From Bog-473 sp963840435 (GTDB taxonomy: Bacteria > Actinomycetota > Acidimicrobiia > Acidimicrobiales > RAAP-2): a stretch of 64,000 nucleotides of DNA. Shown piece by piece: positions 43,168 to 51,390 of this stretch; the first letter of the stretch is position 1, and every line of letters begins with the position of its first letter. The stretch spans positions 1,302,001 through 1,366,000 of the forward strand of contig CAWIYY010000003.1 of NCBI GenBank assembly GCA_963840435.1. Reading direction: 5' to 3'. The notes under the pieces were generated by a model, which had not been told where the DNA came from, made no database searches, and worked only from the letters and a program-made list of their open reading frames with translations. The translations under genes and the position numbers were made by a program.

Positions 43168-44016
43168 CTATCCGGCATCCATCGTCGCTGGCGCTGTGCG
43201 CGTCAGCACTGCGACAGCGACGCACATGGCGGCAAAGGCGAACGATCCCACGGCCACTCGGACGGCATCGGGGTTGAAGGTCTCTCCGAAGACCCAGACG
43301 CTCAGCGCAATACTCACGACGGGATCGACGATCACCAGGAAAGGCTGCGACATGCTGAGAGGCCCGACGTGAAGGGCGGCCTGGTTCAAGAGCTCTGCGA
43401 CCAAGCCGGAGACCGCGAGGGCATACACCGGCCAGTGGCTGAACATGCCGGACACTCCGAACTGCGACAGGGTGTCGGTGGTCGCCTTTATGAACGTGGC
43501 CACCAGTGCCCAGAGCATGGAAGCCGATGCTCCCAAAACCGCGGCTCGCCTTCGTGGCGCGCCTCTGAGCCCGAGCAGTGCCAGCAGCCCTGAGCTGCCG
43601 GCGACCGCGATCGTTGCCCCCACCCAGGCTCCACTTGTCGGTACCGCACTGCCGCCGCTCGGTTCGGATACGGCGATGAACACCGCCAGAGAGACGCATG
43701 TGCAGGCAGCCGCCGACCAAGTGATGGGGCGGATCGACTGGTGGAGCCAGAGCCACCGCAGGATCAAAGCGAAGATGAGCTCGGTGACCAGGAGGGGCTG
43801 GACCACCGACATGGCTCCGTTGTGCAGGGCGATGGCCTGGAAAACGAACGCTCCGGCCAGCGCCACCCACCCGAGGAGCCACAACGGGTTGGACACGAGG
43901 TAGTGGACGAATCGCCAGCCCTTGCCGTGCTCTGGGTCGCCAATGCTCGCAACGTGCTGCATGACGACGTTGAGAGCATTGGCCAACCCTGCCAGCAGGG
44001 CGAACAGCACAGGCAC
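43168..44016 (-). CDS. DMT-superfamily (EamA-like) membrane transporter
   Basis: 282 residues from a GTG at 44016. It has about nine or ten hydrophobic helices in two related halves; the second half contains LLNQAALHVGPLSMSQPFLVIVDPVVSIALSVWVFGE, the characteristic DMT ending in which a Pro and a Glu close a helix pair. The first half has MQHVASIGDPEHG and FQAIALHNGAMSVVQPLLVTELIF, the matching repeat. Substrate unknown. It is a single gene. Confidence 0.82.
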   Translation of the reverse strand: MPVLFALLAGLANALNVVMQHVASIGDPEHGKGWRFVHYLVSNPLWLLGWVALAGAFVFQAIALHNGAMSVVQPLLVTELIFALILRWLWLHQSIRPITWSAAACTCVSLAVFIAVSEPSGGSAVPTSGAWVGATIAVAGSSGLLALLGLRGAPRRRAAVLGASASMLWALVATFIKATTDTLSQFGVSGMFSHWPVYALAVSGLVAELLNQAALHVGPLSMSQPFLVIVDPVVSIALSVWVFGETFNPDAVRVAVGSFAFAAMCVAVAVLTRTAPATMDAG

Positions 44017-44471
44017 AGGGCGATCATACGGACCCGTCCGTTTTTCAGCCTCGAAGCGGGCGGGCTGGAATGACCCGACTGGGTGGGCACCGAAAATGCC
44101 AGTCGACCCGAGCGGGCGATCGCGTCAGACTGGGTTGATGGAGGAAGGTCTGAGCACCAAGATGACGCTCTCTCGAGTAGTCGTGTTGGCCCTCATACTC
44201 ATCAGCCTCGTCCTGAGCCACCACCACCTCCGACGGCGGCGAGCTCTCGCCAGAAGCATCCCGGCCTCCCCTGGCGCTCAGTCTGGTGGGCCGAGATTCA
44301 GAAGTGACGACGAGTTCACGTAGCGCAACCGACTCGAGAACCGGGTCGCGACCTGACCGGACCGGGACGACCCAACACGTTGCGGGATACGTCCCCGCTG
44401 CCGAGAAGTCCAGATGGAATGGCTTTTAGCGCTTCACCTGTCTATGGCATCTGATGCAAGGACGGAGGGTG
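44017..44471. other. 455-bp gap with one possible small ORF
   Basis: Between the DMT transporter and the end of nrdJ. Apart from the small ORF listed at 44138-44323 I see no gene. The last 140 bp before the nrdJ stop show no clear terminator hairpin with a T-run. Confidence 0.4.
44138..44323 (+). CDS. Possible 61-residue single-helix membrane protein
   Basis: The frame from the ATG at 44138 encodes one hydrophobic segment (VVVLALILISLVL) followed by HHHLRRRRALARS and a polar tail. A second ATG at 44162 lies closer to the helix and has GAGGAAGG upstream, at a long spacing. The His/Arg cluster after the helix is unusual. Support is limited to the helix-plus-basic pattern, so it may be spurious. 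Confidence 0.35.
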   Translation: MEEGLSTKMTLSRVVVLALILISLVLSHHHLRRRRALARSIPASPGAQSGGPRFRSDDEFT

Positions 44472-47400
44472 CTACGAGCAGCCGCTGGTCGTCCCGCAGC
44501 TCCCGCACACGTAGCAGGACCCGGCCCGCTGCATGTGGTTGCCGCAGTTGTAACAGAACGGCGCGTCGCGCTGCTCCGCCCGGGCCAGCGGCCGGTCCGC
44601 CGGAATCGAAGACGAACCCGTGGGCGCAGACGTCGTGAGACTCGACATGGCCTGACTTCCGGCCATCCCGTCGTCGACCAGGCCTACCGTCGGCGTCGCC
44701 TGCTCCTCGACGCCCGGCAGCGTCGGCTGCGTGCGCTCCTGCGTCGACAACACGCCGAGGTTGGCGCGCTCCTCTACCGAGAGGTAGTCGAGCGCCATCC
44801 GGCGGAAGATGTAGTCGACCAGGCTCGAGGCGATGCGCAGCTCAGCGTCGTCGGTGATGCCTGCCGGCTCGAACTTCATGTTGGCGTACTTGCCCACGAA
44901 GGTCGTCAGCGGCACCTGGTGCTGGAGCCCGAGGCTGATGGCGATGGAGAAGGCGTCCATGATGCCGGCCAGGGTCGACCCCTGCTTCGACACCTTGATG
45001 AACACCTCACCGGGACGCCCGTCCTCGTACTCGCCCACTGTCACGTAGCCCTCGCAATCGGCCACCCGGAAGGAGAAGGTCTTCGAGTTGCGCTTGCGGG
45101 GCAGGCGCTCGCGCACCGGACCCACCAGCACCGGGTCGGACGCCCGCTGCCTCTCATGAGCCAGCGCCGTCTCGAGCTCGGCGATGCGGGCAGCCATCTC
45201 ACGGTCGTGGGCCTCTGCCTCGGACCCCGCCGGCGCCACGTCGCCGCCCACGATCGCCACGGCTTCCTTCTTGGTCGTCGACAGCGGCTGGGCCACCTTG
45301 CAGTTGTCCCGGTAGATGGCGACCGCCTTGATCCCGAGCTGCCACGCCTCGATGTGCAGCTGCTCGACGTCCTCGACCGTCACGTCCTCGGGCATGTTCA
45401 CCGTCTTGGAGATGGCGCCGCTGATGAAGGGCTGCACCGCCCCCATCATCCGGATGTGGCCGGTGTAGTGAATCGTGTTGTCACCCATGGAGCAGGCGAA
45501 CACGCTCAGGTGTTCGGGCGCCAGGTGCGGTGCGTCGACGATGGACATGTGCTCGTTGACGTAGGCGACGATGTCCTCGACCTGCTCGGGCCCGTAGCCC
45601 AGCTTGGTCAGCGCCCGGGGCACCGTCTGGTTGACGATCGACATGGTGCCGCCGCCCACCAGCTTCTTGGTCTTCACCAGCCCCAGGTCGGGCTCGACCC
45701 CGGTCGTGTCGCAGTCCATGAGCAAACCGATGGTGCCGGTCGGCGCCAGCACCGACGCCTGCGAGTTGCGCACGCCGTAGACCTCGGCCAGGTCGACCGC
45801 CCGGTCCCACGCCTCCTGGGCCGCCGACAGAAGGTCCGGGGGCACGACGTCCTCGTCGATGCGGGCCGCCTCCGCCTGGTGCATGCGCAGGACGTTGAGC
45901 ATCGGCTCCTGGTTCTCGTGGTACCCGGCGAAGGGTCCCATGCGGGCCGCAGTGCGGGCAGAGGTGGCGTAGGCGTGCCCGGTGAGCAGTGCCGTGATGG
46001 CAGCCGCCCAGGCCCGGCCGGCGTCGGAGTCGTAGGCGAGCCCCTGCGCCATGAGCAGCGCACCGAGGTTGGCGTAGCCGATGCCCAGCTCGCGGAAGGC
46101 GCGAGTCGTCTCGCCGATCTTCGCGGTCGGGTAGTCGGCGTTGCCCACGATGATCTCCTGGCCGGTGAAGAACACCGCCACCGCCGCCTTGAAACCCTCG
46201 ACGTCGAACTCGTCGTTGTCGTCGAGGAAGGTGAGCAGATTCATGGAGGCCAGATTGCACGCTGAGTTGTCGAGGTGAACGTACTCGGAACAGTTGCGTA
46301 CAACTACCCCATTTACCACGTACGAGTGGTTCCGGGGCTCGCTCAAGTTGTAGGTCAATTCGACGCCATCGTTGGTGCGCTCGAGCAAGTGAGCCGTGCG
46401 CCGAGCCCGGTACGGGCCCCGAGGGGAGTCCACCACGATGTCGCGCAGCAACGCTGCCTTGCGTGAGAGCGAGAAGCCCACGTGTTGGGCAAACGTGACG
46501 ATCGACTCCGAGCTGACGCGCAGGTCGTAGGCGGCCGAGTTTCCGTATCGCCTCGTCACGCCGGCCTTGTTGGTGTATTCGAAATCACCTTCCTTCGATG
46601 CCGACTTCGTCTGGTAGAGACGGCTCATGATGCCGAAGGTGCTGAGGAGCGTCTGCACGCCTCGGAGCAGCTCCGACGAGGCCGAACCGAGACCCACGTA
46701 GTTGCTTCCGCCGGCGGTCACCACGCACCCGTCGGCGTCGTAAAGCCCGCGCAGGAAAGCCGCCACCATGTCGGCGGGCGCCCGCTCGATCGACCACGGC
46801 ACCGTCTTCTCGGGCCCCTTCACCGGCTTCACCCCGAGGGCCTCGATGAAGCGCTTGAAGGCACGCCGGGCCAGACGAAGCTGCGCCGTTCCGTTGGCCT
46901 GTTCCGACAGCTTGATCGGGCGGCCACAGTTGATCCCTTCGAGCAGGTCGACATGGCGAGGAAGGATCTCGTCACGGTCTTCTTGGCTCCCGTAGATGGC
47001 TGCAACCGTGTCACCGGACGTCGAACCATCACCGATGATCCAACCCACGTAGTGCGCGAACTCTTCGGTCCATGCCTCCGGGAACTGCAGGGGCAGGTTG
47101 TGGTCCCCCTTCGTCCAGTAGTCGTCCGGATCCGAAGACACGGGCAACGCCAGATCGGCGTCCTCGGCCGGAGCCGCCAGATCGAGCAGCTTGACCTCAT
47201 CGGTGAAGGTGAGGTGGCGCGCCTCCACGTAGCCACGGGTGACCGTGAAGATCTTGTGCGAGGGCGTGCACTGCAGCTCCACCCCGTTGTCGAAACGGAG
47301 CCGCACGATGTTGTTGTAGCCCGTGATCATGAACGCCTCGGGCGATGTGACCAACATCTGCTCCGACGGATTGTCGGGGTTGGTGGCATCGTGCGTGTAG

Positions 47401-48554
47401 ATCCCGAAGGTCTCTCCCGTGTTGGCCCGCTCGAAGAGCTCGCGGAACGGGATCAGCCCCTTGTCGGTGTGCACCTTGGCCGACCCCGGGAAGCACGGGT
47501 TACTTCCGTTGATCCGCCCGGTGTTGGGTGCGGTGTGCCAGCGGTTGATCGTCGTGTCGTACTGGAGGCCTGGGTCGGCGCACTCCCAGGCCGAGTGGGC
47601 GATCTGGCGGAAGAGATCACGGGCCGGGACGGTGCGGATCACCGAGCCGTCGGTCCGCGCCCGCAGCTCCCACTGGTCGCCGTCGATGACGGCCTCCATG
47701 AACTCGTCGGTCACTCGCACCGAGTTGTTGGCGTTCTGGTACTGGGTCGAGTGGCTGTCCACCCCGTCGAGGTCCATGTCGAAGCCGGCGTCGCGCAGCA
47801 CCCGCGCCTTGCGCTCCTCGGTGGCCTTGCACCAGATGAAGTCCTCCACGTCGGGGTGGTCGGCGTCGAGGATGACCATCTTGGCCGCCCGCCGCGTCTT
47901 GCCGCCCGATTTGATGGTCCCGGCCGAGGCGTCGGCCCCCCGCATGAAGCTGACCGGGCCCGAGGCGGTGCCGCCACCCTTGAGCAGCTCGTGGGACGAG
48001 CGGATGCGCGACAGGTTGACCCCGGCACCCGAGCCACCCTTGAAGATGATCCCCTCCTCGGTGTACCAGTTGAGGATCGAGTCCATGGTGTCCTCGACCG
48101 AGAGGATGAAACACGCGGAGCCTTGCTGTGGCACGCCCTGAACGCCGATGTTGAACCACACCGGCGAGTTGAACGCCGCTCGTTGGTGGATGATGAGGTA
48201 CTTCAGCTCGTGGTTGAAGACCTGGGCCTCCTCGTCGTCGACGAAGTAGCCGTCCTTGATGCCCCAGGCCGTCAGCGTGTCCGCCACCCGGTCGGCCACC
48301 TGCTTGAGCGACCACTCGCGCTCCTCGGTGCCGAGGGTCCCCCGGAAGTACTTCTGGGCGAGAATGTTGGTGGCGTTGACGCTCCAGCTCTCGGGCACCT
48401 CGACGCCCAGCTGCTCGAAGGCCACCGTGCCGTCGCGGAAGTTGGTGATGCGGGCGTCGCGCCGCTCCCAACGCACCTCGTCGTAGGGGTGGACCCCGGG
48501 GGTCGTGAAGTGGCGGCGGATGCCGATCTCGGATCGCTGGGGAGCGATAGCCAT
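44472..48554 (-). CDS. nrdJ: Adenosylcobalamin-dependent ribonucleotide reductase with intein
   Basis: 1360 residues before splicing, 959 after. The ATG at 48554 has AGGAGGA upstream. N-extein (residues 1-353) carries QQGSACFILSVEDTMDSI and GGSGAGVNLSRIRS. The finger-loop sequence NPCSEYVHLDNSACNLASMN is rebuilt only after removal of the intein (354-754). C-extein features include NSQASVLAPTGTIGLLMDCD and a terminal Cys-rich CYNCGNHMQRAGSCYVCGSC, as in other NrdJ proteins. It converts ribonucleotides to deoxyribonucleotides independently of oxygen, needing vitamin B12. No second reductase is seen in this window. A promoter with NrdR-like boxes lies upstream. Confidence 0.95.
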   Translation of the reverse strand: MAIAPQRSEIGIRRHFTTPGVHPYDEVRWERRDARITNFRDGTVAFEQLGVEVPESWSVNATNILAQKYFRGTLGTEEREWSLKQVADRVADTLTAWGIKDGYFVDDEEAQVFNHELKYLIIHQRAAFNSPVWFNIGVQGVPQQGSACFILSVEDTMDSILNWYTEEGIIFKGGSGAGVNLSRIRSSHELLKGGGTASGPVSFMRGADASAGTIKSGGKTRRAAKMVILDADHPDVEDFIWCKATEERKARVLRDAGFDMDLDGVDSHSTQYQNANNSVRVTDEFMEAVIDGDQWELRARTDGSVIRTVPARDLFRQIAHSAWECADPGLQYDTTINRWHTAPNTGRINGSNPCFPGSAKVHTDKGLIPFRELFERANTGETFGIYTHDATNPDNPSEQMLVTSPEAFMITGYNNIVRLRFDNGVELQCTPSHKIFTVTRGYVEARHLTFTDEVKLLDLAAPAEDADLALPVSSDPDDYWTKGDHNLPLQFPEAWTEEFAHYVGWIIGDGSTSGDTVAAIYGSQEDRDEILPRHVDLLEGINCGRPIKLSEQANGTAQLRLARRAFKRFIEALGVKPVKGPEKTVPWSIERAPADMVAAFLRGLYDADGCVVTAGGSNYVGLGSASSELLRGVQTLLSTFGIMSRLYQTKSASKEGDFEYTNKAGVTRRYGNSAAYDLRVSSESIVTFAQHVGFSLSRKAALLRDIVVDSPRGPYRARRTAHLLERTNDGVELTYNLSEPRNHSYVVNGVVVRNCSEYVHLDNSACNLASMNLLTFLDDNDEFDVEGFKAAVAVFFTGQEIIVGNADYPTAKIGETTRAFRELGIGYANLGALLMAQGLAYDSDAGRAWAAAITALLTGHAYATSARTAARMGPFAGYHENQEPMLNVLRMHQAEAARIDEDVVPPDLLSAAQEAWDRAVDLAEVYGVRNSQASVLAPTGTIGLLMDCDTTGVEPDLGLVKTKKLVGGGTMSIVNQTVPRALTKLGYGPEQVEDIVAYVNEHMSIVDAPHLAPEHLSVFACSMGDNTIHYTGHIRMMGAVQPFISGAISKTVNMPEDVTVEDVEQLHIEAWQLGIKAVAIYRDNCKVAQPLSTTKKEAVAIVGGDVAPAGSEAEAHDREMAARIAELETALAHERQRASDPVLVGPVRERLPRKRNSKTFSFRVADCEGYVTVGEYEDGRPGEVFIKVSKQGSTLAGIMDAFSIAISLGLQHQVPLTTFVGKYANMKFEPAGITDDAELRIASSLVDYIFRRMALDYLSVEERANLGVLSTQERTQPTLPGVEEQATPTVGLVDDGMAGSQAMSSLTTSAPTGSSSIPADRPLARAEQRDAPFCYNCGNHMQRAGSCYVCGSCGTTSGCS
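46293..47495 (-). other. Intein with LAGLIDADG homing endonuclease inside nrdJ
   Basis: 401 residues in frame. It begins with Cys1 (CFPGSAKVHTDKGLIPF), has the block-B motif CTPSHKIFT, two dodecapeptide endonuclease motifs (YVGWIIGDGS at intein residues 149-158 and FLRGLYDADG at 247-256) and ends HSYVVNGVVVRN before the +1 Cys. The terminal Asn is present, but the residue before it is Arg instead of the usual His. The insertion lies between NP and CSE, so the +1 Cys is the presumed thiyl-radical Cys of the enzyme. The DNA of this insert looks less G+C-rich than the exteins by eye. Confidence 0.92.
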
Positions 48555-48764
48555 GGTGCTGGGGTCCTCCTGCGTGGTCTGCGTGGTCAGGGTGGGTTCG
48601 GGTTCGCTGAAAAAGCTCTGCTGCTGGACATGCTCTGCCTGGGGTGCTTCCGATGCTGCTCGTCCTGCCATGCGCCGCCGACACCCCCACTTTCTCGTAC
48701 CATTTGGTGGCACTCGCCGCGCTGTCCTCGATCAAGCGCCCGGATGAGGGTCATTCTCGCCTCA

Positions 48765-48780
48765 CCACAATATGTAGTGG
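48765..48780. promoter_or_regulatory. NrdR box 1 upstream of nrdJ
   Basis: CCACAATATGTAGTGG matches 13 of 16 positions of the published NrdR box consensus acaCwATATATwGtgt and is nearly palindromic. It lies downstream of the predicted nrdJ start of transcription. Confidence 0.75.
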
Positions 48781-48796
48781 TGGACCCTCCCCCGAG

Positions 48797-48812
48797 ACAC
48801 GAGATGCTGTGG
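48797..48812. promoter_or_regulatory. NrdR box 2 upstream of nrdJ
   Basis: ACACGAGATGCTGTGG matches 11 of 16 consensus positions. Its distance from box 1 is exactly 32 bp, the spacing expected for a pair of NrdR boxes (three helical turns). It covers the predicted transcription start. Confidence 0.65.
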
Positions 48813-48814
48813 TT

Positions 48815-48844
48815 ATTACACCATTGTAGTTACGTCGTTGTCAA
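48815..48844 (-). promoter_or_regulatory. nrdJ promoter
   Basis: TTGACA at 48844-48839, an 18-base spacer and TGTAAT at 48820-48815, reading on the minus strand. The -10 sits three bases before NrdR box 2, so NrdR binding would occlude the start region. Confidence 0.7.
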
Positions 48845-48960
48845 CGAAATACCTGCACTATCCGTGCAGGTCACGGGCCGTTCGCGAAATTTTCCCTGAT
48901 CAGCGGTCCCCTGGCCGGACCCGACGACGAGGACTCGCGACCGGGTAGCGTCCCCCCACC

Positions 48961-50523
48961 ATGGCCAGGGTGGTCGCCGTCGATGCGGGCACGACCGGGG
49001 TACGCGCCCTGGCTGTCGACCCGGCCGGCCGGGTCACCGACGTGGCCTACCGGGAGCTGACCCAGCACTTCCCCCGCCCGGGCTGGGTCGAGCACGATCC
49101 GCTCGAGATCACCCAGGCCGTCCGGGCCACCCTGGCCGAGGTGGGAGCCCGCCTGGCCGAGGCCGGCGAGACGGTGGCGGCCATCGGCATCACCAACCAG
49201 CGCGAGACCCTGGTCTCCTTCGACCGGCGCACCGGCCGGCCCCACCATCGGGCCATCGTCTGGCAGGACCGGCGCACCGCCCCCCTCTGCCGCCGCCTGA
49301 CCGAGGCCGGTCATCTGCCCATGGTGCGCGACCGCACCGGCCTCGTGCTCGATCCGTACTTCAGCGCCACCAAGGCCGCCTGGCTCCTCACCGAGAGCGG
49401 GCTCGGACTTGATCCGGCCGACCCCGGCCTCTCCTTCTGCACCGTCGACACCTGGGTCCTGTGGAACCTCACCGGCGGGACCGACGGCGGCACCTACGCC
49501 ACGGATCCCTCCAACGCCAGCCGCACGCTCCTCTTCGACACCGAGGTGCGGGCCTGGTCGCCCGAGCTCTGCGCGCTCTTCGGCGTACCCGAACACACGC
49601 TGGCCGAGGTGCGACCGTCGGCCGGTCGCTTCGGCACCGCCCGCCTGGACGACCTGGGTCCGGCCGCCGCCGTGCTCGACGGCGTCGCCGTGGCCGGGAT
49701 GCTGGGCGACCAGCAGGCCGCGCTCTTCGGGCAGTGCTGTTTCGAACCGGGCATGGTGAAGGTGACCTACGGCACCGGCAGCTTCGCTCTGGCCAATGCC
49801 GGACCCGCGCGCCCGCCAGCGCCCGACGGCCTCACCGTCAGCTGCGCCTGGGACCTCGGCGATCACGTGCCGCCCCCGGCCCGCGTGGCCTACGCGCTCG
49901 AAGGATCCGTCTTCGTCTCGGGCGCGGCCATCCAGTGGCTGCGCGACGGCCTGGGCATCATCACCGAAGCGTCCGAGGTCGGACCGCTGGCCGCCTCGGT
50001 GCCCGACAGCGGCGGCGTCGTCTTCGTGCCCGCCCTCACCGGGCTGGGCAGCCCGCAGTGGGACCCCCGGGCCCGGGGCATCGTCACCGGCCTGACCCGC
50101 GGCGCCGGGCGGGCCCAACTGGCCCGGGCCTGCGTGGAGGCGATGGCGTACCAGGTGCGCGACATGACCGACGCCATGTCCGAGGCCCTGTCCGATGATG
50201 GGGTCGCCGCCTCTTCCCGCCGGCTCGCCGCGCTGCGGGCGGACGGGGGCGCCGCCACCATGGACCTCCTGCTGCAGCTCCAGGCCGAGCAGAGCCGCAT
50301 GTCGGTGGCCCGTCCCCGCTCGACCGAGTCCACCGCGCTGGGCGCGGCGACCGTGGCCGGCCTGGCCGAGGGCATGTGGTCGAGCCTCGACGAGCTGGCC
50401 CACCTGTGGCAGGCCGAGGCCGTCTTCGAACCCACCTTGCCGGCCGAACTGACCGACGCCCTGCACGATCTCTGGCTGCGCGCCGTCGAGCGCTCGCGGG
50501 GCTGGGCTCTCGACTCCGACTGA
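48961..50523 (+). CDS. glpK: Glycerol kinase (FGGY family)
   Basis: 520 residues from the ATG at 48961. The ATP/phosphate motifs are clear: VVAVDAGTTGVRALAVD, then GITNQRETLVSFDRRTGRP and IVWQDRRTAPLC, which are glycerol-kinase-type segments. DPYFSATKAAWLL and the mid-protein LGDQQAALFGQCCFEPGMVKVTYGTGSF also match. It phosphorylates glycerol to glycerol 3-phosphate. No glycerol facilitator or GlpD is adjacent. A different FGGY sugar kinase is possible but less likely given the NQRE and WQDRR motifs. Confidence 0.9.
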   Translation: MARVVAVDAGTTGVRALAVDPAGRVTDVAYRELTQHFPRPGWVEHDPLEITQAVRATLAEVGARLAEAGETVAAIGITNQRETLVSFDRRTGRPHHRAIVWQDRRTAPLCRRLTEAGHLPMVRDRTGLVLDPYFSATKAAWLLTESGLGLDPADPGLSFCTVDTWVLWNLTGGTDGGTYATDPSNASRTLLFDTEVRAWSPELCALFGVPEHTLAEVRPSAGRFGTARLDDLGPAAAVLDGVAVAGMLGDQQAALFGQCCFEPGMVKVTYGTGSFALANAGPARPPAPDGLTVSCAWDLGDHVPPPARVAYALEGSVFVSGAAIQWLRDGLGIITEASEVGPLAASVPDSGGVVFVPALTGLGSPQWDPRARGIVTGLTRGAGRAQLARACVEAMAYQVRDMTDAMSEALSDDGVAASSRRLAALRADGGAATMDLLLQLQAEQSRMSVARPRSTESTALGAATVAGLAEGMWSSLDELAHLWQAEAVFEPTLPAELTDALHDLWLRAVERSRGWALDSD

Positions 50524-50600
50524 GCCGCCCGCCGAAGAGAACCCACCCACAGGACCATCCCCCCGGGTGCCCAAATCCCCGGAGAAAGGGCATCTGGAGA

Positions 50601-50657
50601 AATAAAGCAAGTAAAACCTTGTTATATTGACCCAGAGGAGCGGTCTCCGCACCGCTC
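50601..50657 (+). promoter_or_regulatory. A+T-rich segment and inverted repeat before the SDR-queA-regulator operon
   Basis: 50599-50632 is strikingly A+T-rich and contains TTATAT, usable as a -10 element, although no -35 match is evident. It is followed by a perfect inverted repeat GAGCGGT-N6-ACCGCTC at 50638-50657, 16 bp before the SDR start. This could be an operator or a hairpin in the leader. Confidence 0.45.
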
Positions 50658-50673
50658 GGAAGGGTGGTTGGCC

Positions 50674-51390
50674 ATGAGCGTGGCGATCGTGACAGGGGCG
50701 TCTCGAGGACTCGGGGAGGCGCTGGCCACTGGGCTCGCCTCGAGCGGTTGGTCCGTGGTGATCGACGGCAGGGAGGCTGGCGCGCTCGACCGGGCCGCCG
50801 AACGGATCCGGGCCCAGGCCGCACCCGGAACGCACGTGGTCGCCCTGGCCGGCGACGTCACCGACGCCACACACCGCAGCGACCTGACCGGCGCCGCCTT
50901 CGACCTCGGTGGTCTCGATCTGGTCGTCAACAACGCCGGCACCCTCGGCGCGTCGCCGCTCCCGCCGCTCTCGGACTATCCGCTGGGCGAGCTGCGCGTC
51001 GCCTTCGAGGTGAACGTGGTGGCGCCGCTCGGACTGATCCAGGATGCGCTGCCCCTGCTGCTCGACTCGTCCCGGCCGCGGCTGATCGACATCACGTCGG
51101 ACGCCGCCGTGGAGCCCTACGACGGCTGGGGCGGCTACGGCGCCGGCAAGGCCGCACTCGACCAGCTCAGTGCCGTGCTGGCCGCCGAGCTCCCCGGTCT
51201 GCGCGTGTGGTCGGTCGATCCCGGTGACCTGCGCACCGCCATGCACCAGGCCGCGTTCCCGGGCGAGGACATCTCGGACCGGCCCGAACCGGCGAGCGTG
51301 GTCCCCGCCTTCCTCGACCTCATCGAGAGCGACCGCCCGAGCGGGCGCTACCGGGCGGCCGAGCTGGCGAGTGCAGGGGCGACGCCGTGA
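50674..51390 (+). CDS. Short-chain dehydrogenase/reductase
   Basis: 238 residues from the ATG at 50674, with GGAAGGG about 10 bases upstream; a TTG two codons earlier is in frame. Motifs: SVAIVTGASRGLGE, VVNNAGTLG and the catalytic YGAGKAALDQL with Ser in DITSDAAVEP. It is shorter than FabG and lacks the final VDGG element. Its stop overlaps the start of queA (GTGA). The function is unknown, although the coupling to queA is suggestive of a conserved neighbour pair. Confidence 0.85.
   Translation: MSVAIVTGASRGLGEALATGLASSGWSVVIDGREAGALDRAAERIRAQAAPGTHVVALAGDVTDATHRSDLTGAAFDLGGLDLVVNNAGTLGASPLPPLSDYPLGELRVAFEVNVVAPLGLIQDALPLLLDSSRPRLIDITSDAAVEPYDGWGGYGAGKAALDQLSAVLAAELPGLRVWSVDPGDLRTAMHQAAFPGEDISDRPEPASVVPAFLDLIESDRPSGRYRAAELASAGATP

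Larger units (their letters stand above)
48555..48960. other. Divergent nrdJ / glycerol kinase intergenic region
   Basis: About 400 bp. It holds the nrdJ promoter, two NrdR-like boxes and a leader of about 250 nt before the nrdJ start, whose frame is open almost throughout. I found no B12-box, so no cobalamin riboswitch is called. Upstream DNA of glpK (48850-48960) shows no clear promoter. Confidence 0.5.

Noticed and set aside
48555..48808. Cobalamin riboswitch in the nrdJ leader
   Set aside because: A B12-dependent enzyme with a 250-nt leader invites this, but I could not find a B12-box or the expected helices; NrdR boxes explain regulation better.
48817..48832. Third NrdR box overlapping the nrdJ -10
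   Set aside because: It has ACACCAT and GTAGT half-sites, but the spacing between halves is one base short and the full match is poor.
46482..48899. 805-codon plus-strand open frame opposite nrdJ
   Set aside because: Antisense artefact; the nrdJ extein and intein motifs are on the minus strand.
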